Shown piece by piece: positions 1 to 8,067 of a stretch of 34,423 nucleotides of DNA. A program made the position numbers and the translations under genes. Positions within the stretch are counted from its first letter, which is position 1, and each line of letters begins with the position of its first letter. A model generated the notes under the pieces. It ran no database searches, had not been told where the DNA came from, and was given only the letters and a program-made list of their open reading frames with translations. This DNA comes from Oscillospiraceae bacterium (GTDB taxonomy: Bacteria; Bacillota; Clostridia; Oscillospirales; Oscillospiraceae): NCBI GenBank assembly GCA_015068125.1, contig SVLD01000018.1:1-34423 (forward strand), written 5' to 3'.

Positions 1-4
1 GTAG

Positions 5-75
5 GACAATATGCTTACCTCCGTGTAGTTTGATTGTGTGACAACTACATTTTACACTAAGGTTTGCATATTGTC
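5..75. repeat. Long imperfect inverted repeat at left edge
   Basis: A perfect 10-base inverted repeat (GACAATATGC at 5-14, GCATATTGTC at 66-75) encloses further pairing bases (ACCT near 16-19 with AGGT near 60-63, GTAGTT with AACTAC). The right arm is followed by TTATTTTATTTT. It could be the terminator of a gene left of the window or the end of a mobile element; the sequence alone does not decide. No coding region is seen in 1-221. Confidence 0.5.
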
Positions 76-117
76 TTATTTTATTTTGGGCGTTGCACTT
101 CGAATTATAACCTGCCC

Positions 118-147
118 AGCCCCCTTTCCACAAGGGGGCCTTTCATT
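118..147. repeat. Short REP-type hairpin
   Basis: GCCCCCTTTCCACAAGGGGGCC folds into a hairpin. The same string recurs at about 28129-28150, and related arms are found near 1893-1920 and 2020-2040, so it belongs to a dispersed repeat family of this genome. Confidence 0.6.
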
Positions 148-165
148 TCCCTTGCTATACAGGCA

Positions 166-194
166 TTGACTTATTTCCCCGGGTTTGGTATTCT
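166..194 (+). promoter_or_regulatory. Sigma-A type promoter for the dCMP deaminase gene
   Basis: TTGACT (166-171), a 17-base spacer and TATTCT (189-194), with TGG just before the -10 box (extended -10). The ATG follows at 222 behind GGGAGG. Confidence 0.75.
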
Positions 195-221
195 AAAACA
201 AAAACGCAGGGAGGCATTTCC

Positions 222-713
222 ATGAAACGGACAGATTACATCAGCTGGGACGAATACTTTATGGGCATCGCCATGCTGGCGGCCAAGCGCAGCAAGGATC
301 CCAACACCCAGGTAGGCGCCTGTATCGTGTCCCAGGACAATATCATCATCTCCACCGGCTACAACGGCATGCCCAAGGGCTGCTCCGATGACGAGTTCCC
401 CTGGAACCGGGACGGCGAAGACACCAAGTACCCCTATGTTGTCCACGCGGAGCTGAATGCCATCCTCAACGCCAATGGCCGCGACCTCCGGGGCAGCCGG
501 ATCTATGTGGCGCTGTTCCCCTGCAACGAGTGCGCCAAAGCAATTATCCAAAGCGGCGTGAAGGAAGTGCTGTATCTGTCGGATAAGTACAAGGATACCA
601 TGGGCAACCTGGCCTCCAAGCGGATGCTCTCTGCCGCCGGGGTAACATTCACCCAGCTCCAGACCAATCTGGACGGCATCCACCTGAGCTTCATCCCGGA
701 GGAGCTGCGCTGA
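222..713 (+). CDS. dCMP deaminase (ComEB-like cytidine/deoxycytidylate deaminase)
   Basis: A 163-residue zinc-dependent deaminase. It is predicted to convert dCMP to dUMP in the cytoplasm, feeding thymidylate synthesis. The zinc site is visible as H75-A-E77 and P100-C-N-E-C104, with the early family signature around SKDPNTQVGA (residues 24-33) and a YNGMPKG substrate-loop motif (47-53). The length is normal for the family. GGGAGG sits 6-7 bases before the ATG, and a good promoter lies at 166-194. The stop codon directly abuts the ATG of the next gene, so the two are translationally linked. A ComEB competence role is only a name inherited from Bacillus; no com genes are nearby. Confidence 0.93.
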   Translation: MKRTDYISWDEYFMGIAMLAAKRSKDPNTQVGACIVSQDNIIISTGYNGMPKGCSDDEFPWNRDGEDTKYPYVVHAELNAILNANGRDLRGSRIYVALFPCNECAKAIIQSGVKEVLYLSDKYKDTMGNLASKRMLSAAGVTFTQLQTNLDGIHLSFIPEELR

Positions 714-1859
714 ATGACCAGAAAACTGTTTTACGAAGATTGCAGCCTTTCCCGGTTTACCGCCCGGGTGGCAAGCTGCGAAAACGCCGGTGAAATCTGG
801 CGCGTCACCCTGGATGCCACCGCATTTTACCCCGAGGGCGGCGGCCAGGCGGCGGATATCGGCACCCTGGGAAATGTCCGGGTGCTGGACACCCGGGAGC
901 AGGGCGAAGAAGTAATACACTTCTGCGACGCCCCCTTGGAAATCGGCGCTGAGGTAGAGGGTTGCATCGACTGGGCTCACCGATTTGATCTCATGCAGCA
1001 GCACACCGGCGAGCACATTCTCTCCGGCATCTTAAACCGCCGGTTCGGCTATCAGAATGTGGGCTTCCATGTGGGCAAGGATGTGATGGAAGTGGACTTC
1101 GACGGCCCTCTGACCCCGGAGGAAGTACTGGAAGTGGAAGCAGAAGCAAACCGGGTCATCTGGGAAAACCTCCCGATGAAATGCTGGTATCCCACACCGG
1201 AAGAACTGCCCAACGTACCCTATCGCAGCAAACGGGCGCTGCCCTGGCCGGTGCGGATCGTCCAGGTGCCGGGGGTAGACAGCTGCGCCTGCTGCGGCAT
1301 CCATGTGGCCGCCACCGGTCAGGTAGGCATCATCAAGATCCTCTCCTGCGTGAAATTCCACCAGGGCGTCCGGCTGGAAATGGTCTGCGGCGGCCGCGCC
1401 TGGGAGTATATCCGTGGGGTTTTTGACCAGAACAAGCAGATACAACAGCAGCTTTCCGCTAAAATCCTGGAAACCGCCGACGCGGTGCGGAAGCTGGGCG
1501 ATTCGCTGTCTGCCGAAAAGCTCCGGGCAAGCAACCTGGAAAAGCAGGTGTTCGGGTATATCGCAGACAGTTATGTAAACCGCGCCGATGTGCTGCACTT
1601 CGCGGAAAACCTTTCCGGCAGTGCCCTGCGGGAACTGGCGGAGCAGATCAGCCGTCGGTGCACCGGCTTTGCGGCGGTATTTTCCGGGACAGATGGGCAA
1701 TATAGCTATTGTCTGGCAGCCCCGGGGCAGGATCTTCGATCCATGGGTAAGGAAATGACCGCGGCACTGAATGGCCGGGGCGGCGGCAAGCCGGAATTTC
1801 AGCAGGGCAGTCTTCAGGCTACCCGCCGGGAGATCGAAGCATATTTTGCAGATAAGTAA
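714..1859 (+). CDS. AlaX-like alanyl-tRNA editing protein with DHHA1 domain
   Basis: 381 residues resembling the editing half of alanyl-tRNA synthetase, without a catalytic aminoacylation domain. The likely role is hydrolysis of mischarged Ser- or Gly-tRNA(Ala). Visible features are the N-terminal signature ATAFYPEGGGQ (36-46), the zinc-binding pair H97 and H101 (QQHTGEH), and C193-x3-H197 in CACCGIH. A helical, charged stretch follows (about 230-280), then a DHHA1-type C-terminal domain. This architecture fits the long AlaX class. The ATG follows the TGA of the deaminase without a gap, implying translational coupling. A 14-bp hairpin and a repeat element follow the stop. Confidence 0.9.
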   Translation: MTRKLFYEDCSLSRFTARVASCENAGEIWRVTLDATAFYPEGGGQAADIGTLGNVRVLDTREQGEEVIHFCDAPLEIGAEVEGCIDWAHRFDLMQQHTGEHILSGILNRRFGYQNVGFHVGKDVMEVDFDGPLTPEEVLEVEAEANRVIWENLPMKCWYPTPEELPNVPYRSKRALPWPVRIVQVPGVDSCACCGIHVAATGQVGIIKILSCVKFHQGVRLEMVCGGRAWEYIRGVFDQNKQIQQQLSAKILETADAVRKLGDSLSAEKLRASNLEKQVFGYIADSYVNRADVLHFAENLSGSALRELAEQISRRCTGFAAVFSGTDGQYSYCLAAPGQDLRSMGKEMTAALNGRGGGKPEFQQGSLQATRREIEAYFADK

Positions 1860-1860
1860 A

Positions 1861-1891
1861 GCACAATCACCGGCAGTGCCGGTGATTGTGC
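1861..1891 (+). terminator. Perfect 14-bp hairpin after AlaX gene
   Basis: GCACAATCACCGGC (1861-1874) pairs perfectly with GCCGGTGATTGTGC (1878-1891) around an AGT loop, 2 bases after the stop codon. The T-run expected of an intrinsic terminator is missing; a repeat element starts directly behind it. It may be an old terminator interrupted by the repeat. Confidence 0.55.
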
Positions 1892-2047
1892 AAAGGCCCC
1901 CTTGTGCAAAGGGGGCTGGATTTTTGCGAAGCAAAAAGACTGGGGGATTGTTATCTCTTACTTCTTCACTATTACTTATTACCTAAAAGCAATCCCTCCG
2001 AGTCGCCTATGGCGACCCACCTCCCTTTGCACAAGGGAGGCTTTTTT
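1892..2047. repeat. Dispersed palindromic repeat ending in a terminator-like hairpin
   Basis: The left end is a hairpin of GGCCCCCT/AGGGGGC type. The core contains GCGAAGCAAAAAGACTGGGG, shared with 7857-7877 apart from one base. The right end is CCTCCCTT...AAGGGAGG followed by CTTTTTT (2020-2047). That right end could serve as the real terminator for the plus-strand unit and faces the end of the minus-strand gene at 2046. No coding potential is evident. Confidence 0.65.
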
Positions 2048-3059
2048 ATCCCACAGAGGGCAGGGGGCGAAGAACGCCGTAGTCGTCAAATCGGGTATCC
2101 ATCAGGTCTGTGAGGAACACCAGTCTTTCCTCGTCCAAACCGGACTGAGCCGCCAGAGATGCCGCATCCGCCGCGGCAACATTCTGGAAGAACAGCCGGG
2201 TGCGTCCCTCCGGTAGTGGGAATCCGCTATCCGACACCCCAAAGGACACCGCAAAGGTATCCGAGGAACAAGATTTCACCAGTACGGAAGCCGCATGTCC
2301 GATGGCTTCTGCCCTATCTCCCTCAAAAGCGATTCTGTCGGTATCCGGGAAACGGAAATCATAGAGTACCACTTCATCAAAGCCCAGATTCCGCAGCTCG
2401 GAAACGATCTGCACCAGATAGGTCAGCGTGCCTTCATTGGTGGGATCCAGCCAGTAGCACCGATCCGCATCCATCCACAGAGAATAGCGATCCTGGTTGA
2501 ACAGGCCATGGCTGACATTGTTCAGACCATGCCAGTAATCCCGCAGAGCCGGCAGCCGGGCGACGAGATAATAGCCCTTGTTCCGCAGTTCTGCGATCAT
2601 TTTCTCTATGTCCCCGACAGAAGCCTTATCCGAAATCGGGCCCAGGGCGGTGTTGTACAGAAAATCGCCCCGGATATTTTTCATATCCAGCATAATGGGC
2701 GTACCGGTGGGCAGCAGCTGGATCTGCCGGCTCAGGGCGGCAATATCCCCCTGGAGCATGGCCTCAGACACGGAATATCCCGTCAATTTTTGAAACTCCG
2801 AGGTATTGGGCTTAACGGCGTTGGGGCCATCGGCGTAATAAATATCCACCGGCTCACCGGGGACAGGTTTTTCAGCCGGTTGCCCGCCCATATTCATAGA
2901 AACGCCAAAATCCAGCTTTGCGCCGTCACGGGTGTAGACCACAAAACGATCCAGCCACAGCAGCCAGCACAAAGCCGCAATGACAAAAATCACCGTGATC
3001 ACCAACAACGCGGTGAAAAAGCGCCCCATAGATTGCCGGGTGCGGTAGGGAATGCTCAT
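2046..3059 (-). CDS. Membrane-anchored DUF4015-like (putative glycosidase fold) protein
   Basis: 337 residues. A short basic N-terminus is followed by one membrane segment (about residues 14-36), then a large extracytoplasmic domain. The domain has features of the putative glycosyl hydrolase DUF4015 type: IMLDMKNIRGD, a repeated 'helix then VARLPALRDYW' pattern, YWLDPTNE, and GFDEVVLYDFRFPD near the middle, resembling the GFDEIQfDYIRFP signature. I infer a TIM-barrel carbohydrate-active or binding protein outside the membrane; the substrate is unknown. The chosen start (ATG at 3059) has AAGGAGAG upstream and overlaps the prmA stop by 4 bases, so it is coupled to prmA. A longer in-frame start at 3092 lies inside prmA and lacks a good site. 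Confidence 0.7.
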   Translation of the reverse strand: MSIPYRTRQSMGRFFTALLVITVIFVIAALCWLLWLDRFVVYTRDGAKLDFGVSMNMGGQPAEKPVPGEPVDIYYADGPNAVKPNTSEFQKLTGYSVSEAMLQGDIAALSRQIQLLPTGTPIMLDMKNIRGDFLYNTALGPISDKASVGDIEKMIAELRNKGYYLVARLPALRDYWHGLNNVSHGLFNQDRYSLWMDADRCYWLDPTNEGTLTYLVQIVSELRNLGFDEVVLYDFRFPDTDRIAFEGDRAEAIGHAASVLVKSCSSDTFAVSFGVSDSGFPLPEGRTRLFFQNVAAADAASLAAQSGLDEERLVFLTDLMDTRFDDYGVLRPLPSVG

Positions 3060-3997
3060 AAATCTCTCCTTTTGGCGACCACACATCGCCAATCCTCTTT
3101 GCAGAAGGTTTCGGTTACGGTAAGGCCGGCTTTTTTCAGGGCTTCGGTGACATCGGTCAGCCGGGTGTCCAGAATACCTGAGCAGATCAGGGTGCTGCCG
3201 CTATGCAAAAATGCCGGCAGCACGGGAGCAAGACCGATGATCACATCGGCGACGATGTTTACCAGCACCACATCCCAGCTTTCACCGGCCAAGCGGTTCA
3301 TCAGGGGCTTGTCCGTGGTGACATTTCCCGTCAGGGCGGTAAATTCCGGGGCGGCAAAGCCATTGTAGCCGGCGTTTTCCCGGGCGATGGCTTCCGCCTT
3401 GGGGTCGATATCCACGCCTACAGCTTCCTTTGCCCCCAACCGCAGGGCGGTAATGGACAAAATACCACTGCCGCTGCCCAAATCCAGGCAGTTGCTGCCG
3501 GGTTTCACAACGGAAGCCATGGCCTCCATGACCATCTGGGTGGAGGGATGGGCGCCGGTGCCAAAGGTCAGACCGGGATCCAAAATCACCGGCAGACGAT
3601 CCCCCTTGTATTCCTCCGCCAGCCAGCAGGGCAGCACTACGAAACGCTCCCCCACCTCCACAGGCGGATAGTTATCCTTCCAGCTTTCCGACCAGTCAGT
3701 GTCTGCCATGGGATTGACCGTCATGGGAAGACCCTGCTTTTCCGTAATGGCTTTCAGACGGGCCATGCCCTGGGTATCGGTGTCCTCCAGATACAGCTTG
3801 ATCTGTGAAAGGCCCTGAAGCTGCTGCTGCAGTTCCTCGTCGATATAATCCCAATAAGTCTTATTCTGCTCCAAAAACGTTTCAAATTCCCCCTGATCCT
3901 CGATAACCAGGTCGGAAAAACCGCCAGCGGTCAAAACCGCGGCAATTTCCTCCGCGGTACCCGGGGCGGTATTGACGGTGATCTCCAACCACGCCAT
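3056..3997 (-). CDS. prmA: Ribosomal protein L11 methyltransferase
   Basis: 313 residues. PrmA methylates ribosomal protein L11 using S-adenosylmethionine. An N-terminal L11-recognition domain begins MAWLEITVNTAPG. The methyltransferase domain shows the GTGAHPST motif, SAM-binding motif I LDLGSGSGILSI, and the NIVADVI motif near the catalytic region. The start at 3997 has AAAGGAGG six to seven bases upstream; an upstream in-frame ATG at 4057 overlaps the promoter and is rejected. The stop overlaps the start of the next minus-strand gene by ATGA. Confidence 0.95.
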   Translation of the reverse strand: MAWLEITVNTAPGTAEEIAAVLTAGGFSDLVIEDQGEFETFLEQNKTYWDYIDEELQQQLQGLSQIKLYLEDTDTQGMARLKAITEKQGLPMTVNPMADTDWSESWKDNYPPVEVGERFVVLPCWLAEEYKGDRLPVILDPGLTFGTGAHPSTQMVMEAMASVVKPGSNCLDLGSGSGILSITALRLGAKEAVGVDIDPKAEAIARENAGYNGFAAPEFTALTGNVTTDKPLMNRLAGESWDVVLVNIVADVIIGLAPVLPAFLHSGSTLICSGILDTRLTDVTEALKKAGLTVTETFCKEDWRCVVAKRRDL

Positions 3998-4028
3998 GGC
4001 GGTGCCTCCTTTGTACGCATTTTTGATT

Positions 4029-4057
4029 ATTGTACCGCATCCCGGAAAAATTCGCAA
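4029..4057 (-). promoter_or_regulatory. Promoter for prmA unit
   Basis: Read on the minus strand: TTGCGA (4057-4052), a 17-base spacer, TACAAT (4034-4029). It sits about 30 bases above the prmA ATG and faces away from the yfmF transcription unit. Confidence 0.65.
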
Positions 4058-4111
4058 CCGGAAAAGATGTTAAATTTTCGTTGCCCTCTTTCTATTTTGG
4101 AAAAATTGATA

Positions 4112-4117
4112 TATAAT
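4112..4117 (+). promoter_or_regulatory. Candidate -10 box for yfmF-yfmH-lgt
   Basis: A perfect TATAAT lies 31 bases before the yfmF ATG in an AT-rich stretch. No convincing -35 box is found at 16-18 bases, so the promoter call is tentative. It would be divergent from the prmA promoter. Confidence 0.45.
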
Positions 4118-4147
4118 AAGTACGATTTGTACCAAGGAGTCGCAAAG

Positions 4148-5413
4148 ATGATGCAAACCATGGAAATTTTACCCGGAGTTACCCTCCGGTGCTATACAGA
4201 CCACCGCTTCAAGCAGGGCTGCCTGAGCTTTCAGCTGATCCGCCCCATGACCCGGGAGGAGTCTGCCCTGAATGCCCTGCTGCCGGCAGTTTTGCTCCGG
4301 GGTATCCGGCAATATCCGGACATCCGGTCCATTACCGGCAGACTGGACGCGCTGTACGGCGCTTCGGTGGGTGCGCTGGTGCGCCGCATCGGCGATTACC
4401 AGACCACGGGGCTCCACTGCGGATTTATGGAAGACCGGTTTGCTCTGGCCGGGGATAAGATTTTTGCCCCCATGGTAGACCTGCTCCGGCAGTTTCTCAC
4501 CGAGCCCATTTTGGAGAAAGACGGTTTCTGTCGGGATTTCGTGGAGGGGGAAAAGAAAAATCTGATCTCCACCATCGAATCCGAGCTGAATGACAAGCGC
4601 GCCTACGCCGCGGGCAAACTGCTGAAAAATATGTGTCGGGAGGATTCCTTCGGCCTGCCCCGACTGGGGGAAGCCCAGGATGTGGCGAAAATCACCCCGG
4701 CGGAATTGTACCGCCATTACCAAACCATTCTGAAAACCAGCCCCGTGGAGCTTTTTTATGTGGGCAGTGCCGATATTCAAACGGTGGCTGAACTGGTCAC
4801 GCCCCTCTTTGACGGCATGGACAGAGAGCCCAGCCCTCTGCCCGCCCAGACCCCCTTCCGGGACGCCGGCGGCAGTCACGATGCTGAGGAAATGGAAATT
4901 TCCCAGGCCAAGCTCTGCATGGGCTTTACCACCCCCATCACCAACCAAAGCAAGGATTTTGCCGCCATGCAGGTGTGCAACACCATCTTCGGCGGCGGCA
5001 TGACCTCCAAGCTTTTTATGGAGGTTCGGGAAAAGCAGTCGCTGTGTTACAGCATCGGCTCCGGCTACTACGGCAGCAAGGGTATTCTGACGATTTCCGC
5101 CGGCATCGACACGGAAAAGGAAAGTCATGTCCGCCAGGAGATTTTGACCCAGCTGGATGCCTGCCGTCGGGGCAATATCACCCAGGACGAACTCACCGCC
5201 GCCAAGGAAGCCCTGCTTTCCAGCCTTCGGGGGGTGACGGATTCCCCCGGCGCTATCGAGAATTTCTACGGCACTGCCGCTTTAAGCGGCATGGATATGA
5301 CCATCCCGGAATATATGGCCGCGGTGACCGCGGTAACAACGGAGCAGGTAGCCCGGTGCGCCGAAAGCATCCGCAGCCATTCCTCCTTCTTCCTGAAAGG
5401 GGTGACGGCATGA
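4148..5413 (+). CDS. yfmF: M16-like pseudo-peptidase YfmF (EF-P modification-associated family)
   Basis: 421 residues of the insulinase (M16) fold. The zinc motif HxxEH is absent where it should lie; the aligned stretch reads LNALLPAVLLRGI. This matches the non-catalytic partner of M16 heterodimers. The second half retains M16 C-terminal domain features such as NTIFGGGMTSKLFMEVREK. Family knowledge links the B. subtilis homologues to 5-aminopentanol modification of elongation factor P; no EF-P gene is in the window. The start at 4148 is chosen because AAGGAGT lies just upstream; the in-frame ATG at 4067 precedes the -10 box. The stop overlaps the yfmH ATG (ATGA), consistent with a 1:1 complex. 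Confidence 0.88.
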   Translation: MMQTMEILPGVTLRCYTDHRFKQGCLSFQLIRPMTREESALNALLPAVLLRGIRQYPDIRSITGRLDALYGASVGALVRRIGDYQTTGLHCGFMEDRFALAGDKIFAPMVDLLRQFLTEPILEKDGFCRDFVEGEKKNLISTIESELNDKRAYAAGKLLKNMCREDSFGLPRLGEAQDVAKITPAELYRHYQTILKTSPVELFYVGSADIQTVAELVTPLFDGMDREPSPLPAQTPFRDAGGSHDAEEMEISQAKLCMGFTTPITNQSKDFAAMQVCNTIFGGGMTSKLFMEVREKQSLCYSIGSGYYGSKGILTISAGIDTEKESHVRQEILTQLDACRRGNITQDELTAAKEALLSSLRGVTDSPGAIENFYGTAALSGMDMTIPEYMAAVTAVTTEQVARCAESIRSHSSFFLKGVTA

Positions 5414-6678
5414 CCAAATTCGATTACCCCAATCTGGGCGAAACGGTATTTCGCCGGAAGCTGGATTGCGGCTTAACGGTGGAAGTGGTAAAAAAGCCGG
5501 GCTTTACCCGAAAGCTTGCCTATTTCGTCACGGATTTCGGCTCCATTCACACGGATTTTGAGCTGGAGGGCACGCAATACCATGTCCCTGCCGGCGTTGC
5601 CCACTACCTGGAGCACAAGCTCTTTGAGCTTCCCGGCCGGGATGTTTCCGCCGAGTTTGCGGCGTTGGGTGCCAATGTCAACGCCTTTACCAGCTACGAC
5701 ATGACCGCCTACTACTTCTCCTGCACGGAAAATTTCGACGAAAGTCTGGCGCTTCTGCTGGAATTTGTGTCCACCCCCTGGTTTCCGGAGGAAAGCGTGA
5801 TAAGGGAGCAGGGCATCATCGACCAGGAGATCGGCATGTACCTGGATACCCCGGAATCCCGGGTCTTTGACCGGCTCATGGAAGCCATGTACCGCAAGCA
5901 TCCCATCCGGGTGCCGATTTTGGGCACCAAGGACTCTATTCGCAAGATCACCCCAGACATTCTGGAGCTGTGCCACCGGGCATTTTACAGCCCCGGCAAC
6001 ATGATCCTCTGCGTGGTGGGCGATGTGGATCCTGATTCCGTGGCCGCCACCGCGGAAAAGATCCTGGGCACTGACCCCCGGCCGGTTGGGCAAAAGCTGA
6101 GGGATTGGCAGGAGGAAATGACCTGTCCGGAAGCCTTTACCCAGCAGCAGATGGAGGTGGCCATGCCCACCTTCCAGCTGGGCTTCAAGTGCGAACCCGG
6201 CGGCAAAGGCGAGGATGCCATCCGCCGGGAAGTCGTAGGCGACCTGGCGGCGGAAGCCCTCTTTGGAGAATCCTCCGCGCTTTATCTGGAGCTGTATGAG
6301 CAGGGCCTTATCGACCCCAGCTTCGGCGGCGGCTTTGAAACCGTGGACGGCTGCGCCATGCTGACCTGCGGCGGCGACAGCGACGATCCCCAGGCCGTGG
6401 CGGACGCCATGCTGGAGGGTGTAAAGCGACTGCTTGCCGAAGGTATCAGCGAAAACGAGTTCGTACGGATGAAGCGCAGCGCTCTTGGCCGGCGGATCCG
6501 GGACTTGGACAGCTTCGATTCCACCTGCTTCCGGGTCTGCGCCTACCATTTTTCCGATTTTGACTATTTCCGCTTCCCGGCGGTCTACGCCGATGTCAAA
6601 GCGGAGGAAATACTGGAATTTTTGACCCAGGTCGTCACACCTCAGCGGCGGGCTCTGTCCGTCATCACACCTTTGTAA
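5410..6678 (+). CDS. yfmH: M16 zinc peptidase YfmH (EF-P modification-associated family)
   Basis: 422 residues and the catalytic member of the pair. The inverted zinc motif H65-Y-L-E68-H69 is intact, with a downstream acidic ligand probably E140 in EQGIIDQEIGMY. The SYDMTAYYFSC segment is also typical of M16 N-terminal domains. It would form a clam-shell with YfmF and cut or process a small peptide or protein. The start overlaps the yfmF stop by 4 bases. lgt follows after 20 bases on the same strand. The EF-P link is family knowledge from Bacillus; the actual substrate here is not shown by sequence. Confidence 0.9.
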   Translation: MTKFDYPNLGETVFRRKLDCGLTVEVVKKPGFTRKLAYFVTDFGSIHTDFELEGTQYHVPAGVAHYLEHKLFELPGRDVSAEFAALGANVNAFTSYDMTAYYFSCTENFDESLALLLEFVSTPWFPEESVIREQGIIDQEIGMYLDTPESRVFDRLMEAMYRKHPIRVPILGTKDSIRKITPDILELCHRAFYSPGNMILCVVGDVDPDSVAATAEKILGTDPRPVGQKLRDWQEEMTCPEAFTQQQMEVAMPTFQLGFKCEPGGKGEDAIRREVVGDLAAEALFGESSALYLELYEQGLIDPSFGGGFETVDGCAMLTCGGDSDDPQAVADAMLEGVKRLLAEGISENEFVRMKRSALGRRIRDLDSFDSTCFRVCAYHFSDFDYFRFPAVYADVKAEEILEFLTQVVTPQRRALSVITPL

Positions 6679-6698
6679 TTTTAGGAGGAAAGAAAACT

Positions 6699-7652
6699 AT
6701 GCAGTGGATCAAAGGCATTTCTCCCATTTCGTTCCCGGGGCTGGGATTTACCATCAACCCCCCCGCGGGTTTCACCATCGGCACTTTCAGCATCAATTTT
6801 TACGGCGTTATTATCGCCCTGGGATTGATCCTGGCGGTGCTTTACGGCTGGAAGCGCAGCAAGGAATTCGGCATCAAGCAGGATGACATCACCGACGGTG
6901 TGCTGTATATCGTGCCCTTCGCCATTATCTGCGCCCGGCTTTACTACTGCGCCTTCAAATGGGTGGAGGAGGGTTATGGAGCCAACCCCATAAGCATCCT
7001 GTACATCTGGAACGGCGGCCTTGCCATCTACGGCGGCGTTATCGGCGCGGCCATCGGCGTGACGGTTTACTGCCTGATCAAAAAGATCAAGCTGCCGGCT
7101 CTGCTGGATCTGGTAGCCCTGGGGTTCCTTATCGGCCAGTCCCTGGGTCGCTGGGGCAACTTCTTTAACCGGGAAGCCTTTGGCGCGGAAACCAACTTCT
7201 TCCTGCGGATGGGTCTGATGCTCACTCCCGACAGAGATCGCATCGACATCATGCACTACTACCATCCCACATTCTTCTACGAATCCCTGTGGAATATCGG
7301 CGGCTTTGTGCTGCTGCACTTCCTGTCCAAGCGCCGCAAGTACGACGGCCAGATTGCCCTGGGCTACGCGGCCTGGTACGGTCTGGGCAGATCCATCATC
7401 GAGGGTCTGCGAACCGACAGCCTGTACTGGGGACCCTTCCGTGTCAGCCAGCTCCTGGCGGCAGTGACCTGCGCCGCGGCAGCCGTTGTGCTGGTGGTCA
7501 TGGCATTCCGCTACCACGATCCCAAGAAGTTGTATGTCAACCAGGTAGCCGAAGCAGCCGTCACCGCAGAGGAATCCCCCGAAGAAACCGCTGAGGAAAC
7601 CACCGAAGAGCCTGCCGAAGAAGCGGCAGAGAAAACCACCGAAGAATCATAA
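6699..7652 (+). CDS. lgt: Prolipoprotein diacylglyceryl transferase
   Basis: 317 residues, multi-pass inner-membrane enzyme. It moves diacylglycerol from phosphatidylglycerol onto the lipobox cysteine of prelipoproteins. The core motifs GGLAIYGGVIGA and GRWGNFFNREAFG are present, along with several hydrophobic helices and the late Y-G-x-x-R element (WYGLGRSIIEGLR). AGGAGG precedes the ATG. The last ~35 residues form an unusual low-complexity tail of Glu, Thr and Pro (repeats like AEETTEEP), expected on the cytoplasmic side. At least two lipoproteins in this window (9369-10448 and 16891-17706) would be its substrates. Confidence 0.95.
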   Translation: MQWIKGISPISFPGLGFTINPPAGFTIGTFSINFYGVIIALGLILAVLYGWKRSKEFGIKQDDITDGVLYIVPFAIICARLYYCAFKWVEEGYGANPISILYIWNGGLAIYGGVIGAAIGVTVYCLIKKIKLPALLDLVALGFLIGQSLGRWGNFFNREAFGAETNFFLRMGLMLTPDRDRIDIMHYYHPTFFYESLWNIGGFVLLHFLSKRRKYDGQIALGYAAWYGLGRSIIEGLRTDSLYWGPFRVSQLLAAVTCAAAAVVLVVMAFRYHDPKKLYVNQVAEAAVTAEESPEETAEETTEEPAEEAAEKTTEES

Positions 7653-8032
7653 CCACCGGCCGTGCCGGTGGTATGCACAGGCCCCCTTAGGGCCTTTTAC
7701 CAGCCGAGCCTATAGGCTCACCGAACTATCTTTCGCTTGCGTGGCCTGCCCTACTACCGCAGATGCGGTCATGTGTGCATCAAGGCCCCCTCTGACGAGG
7801 GTAGCGAAGCGAGTCTAAATAATATCGCGTAGCGATTACCTTAGCTTTGCGGCAGTGCGAAGCAAAAGACTGGGGGAGAGACTATTTCTTTTCTTGTTTC
7901 TCTCCCTCCGCCACGGCTTACGCCGTGCCACCTCCCTCATCAGAGGGAGGCAAACCGCTGCGGCGGGACTGGGCATAGCTAAAGCTTTTTGGAACCACCG
8001 GCATAGCCGGTGGTTTCCGAAATCAATAAAAC
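7653..8032. repeat. Composite repeat region bounded by two matching hairpins
   Basis: This 380-base gap holds no gene. Hairpins ACCACCGGC/GCCGGTGGT occur at 7652-7672 and again at 7994-8014, differing only in the three-base loop. Between them lie REP-type ends (GGCCCCCT near 7786, CCTCCCTC...GAGGGAGG near 7931-7950) and the core GCGAAGCAAAAGACTGGGGG shared with 1925-1947. Several small palindromes also occur. The layout suggests repeat insertion next to, or duplication of, the transcript-end hairpin of lgt. Confidence 0.65.
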
Positions 8033-8062
8033 AAACGGGAGAGGCGAATGCCTCTCCCGTTT
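8033..8062 (-). terminator. Terminator after the CapA-like gene
   Basis: AAACGGGAGAGGC (8033-8045) and GCCTCTCCCGTTT (8050-8062) form a 13-bp stem with a 4-base loop, 5 bases past the minus-strand stop. A T-rich run follows in the minus direction. Confidence 0.85.
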
Positions 8063-8067
8063 CTTAT

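Noticed and set aside
1902..2216. Small plus-strand open frames across 1902-2216
   Set aside because: They run through repeat DNA into the opposite-strand DUF4015-like gene and lack recognisable start signals.
4067..4147. Earlier ATG for yfmF at 4067
   Set aside because: It lies upstream of the -10 box and has no ribosome site; 4148 has AAGGAG at a good distance.
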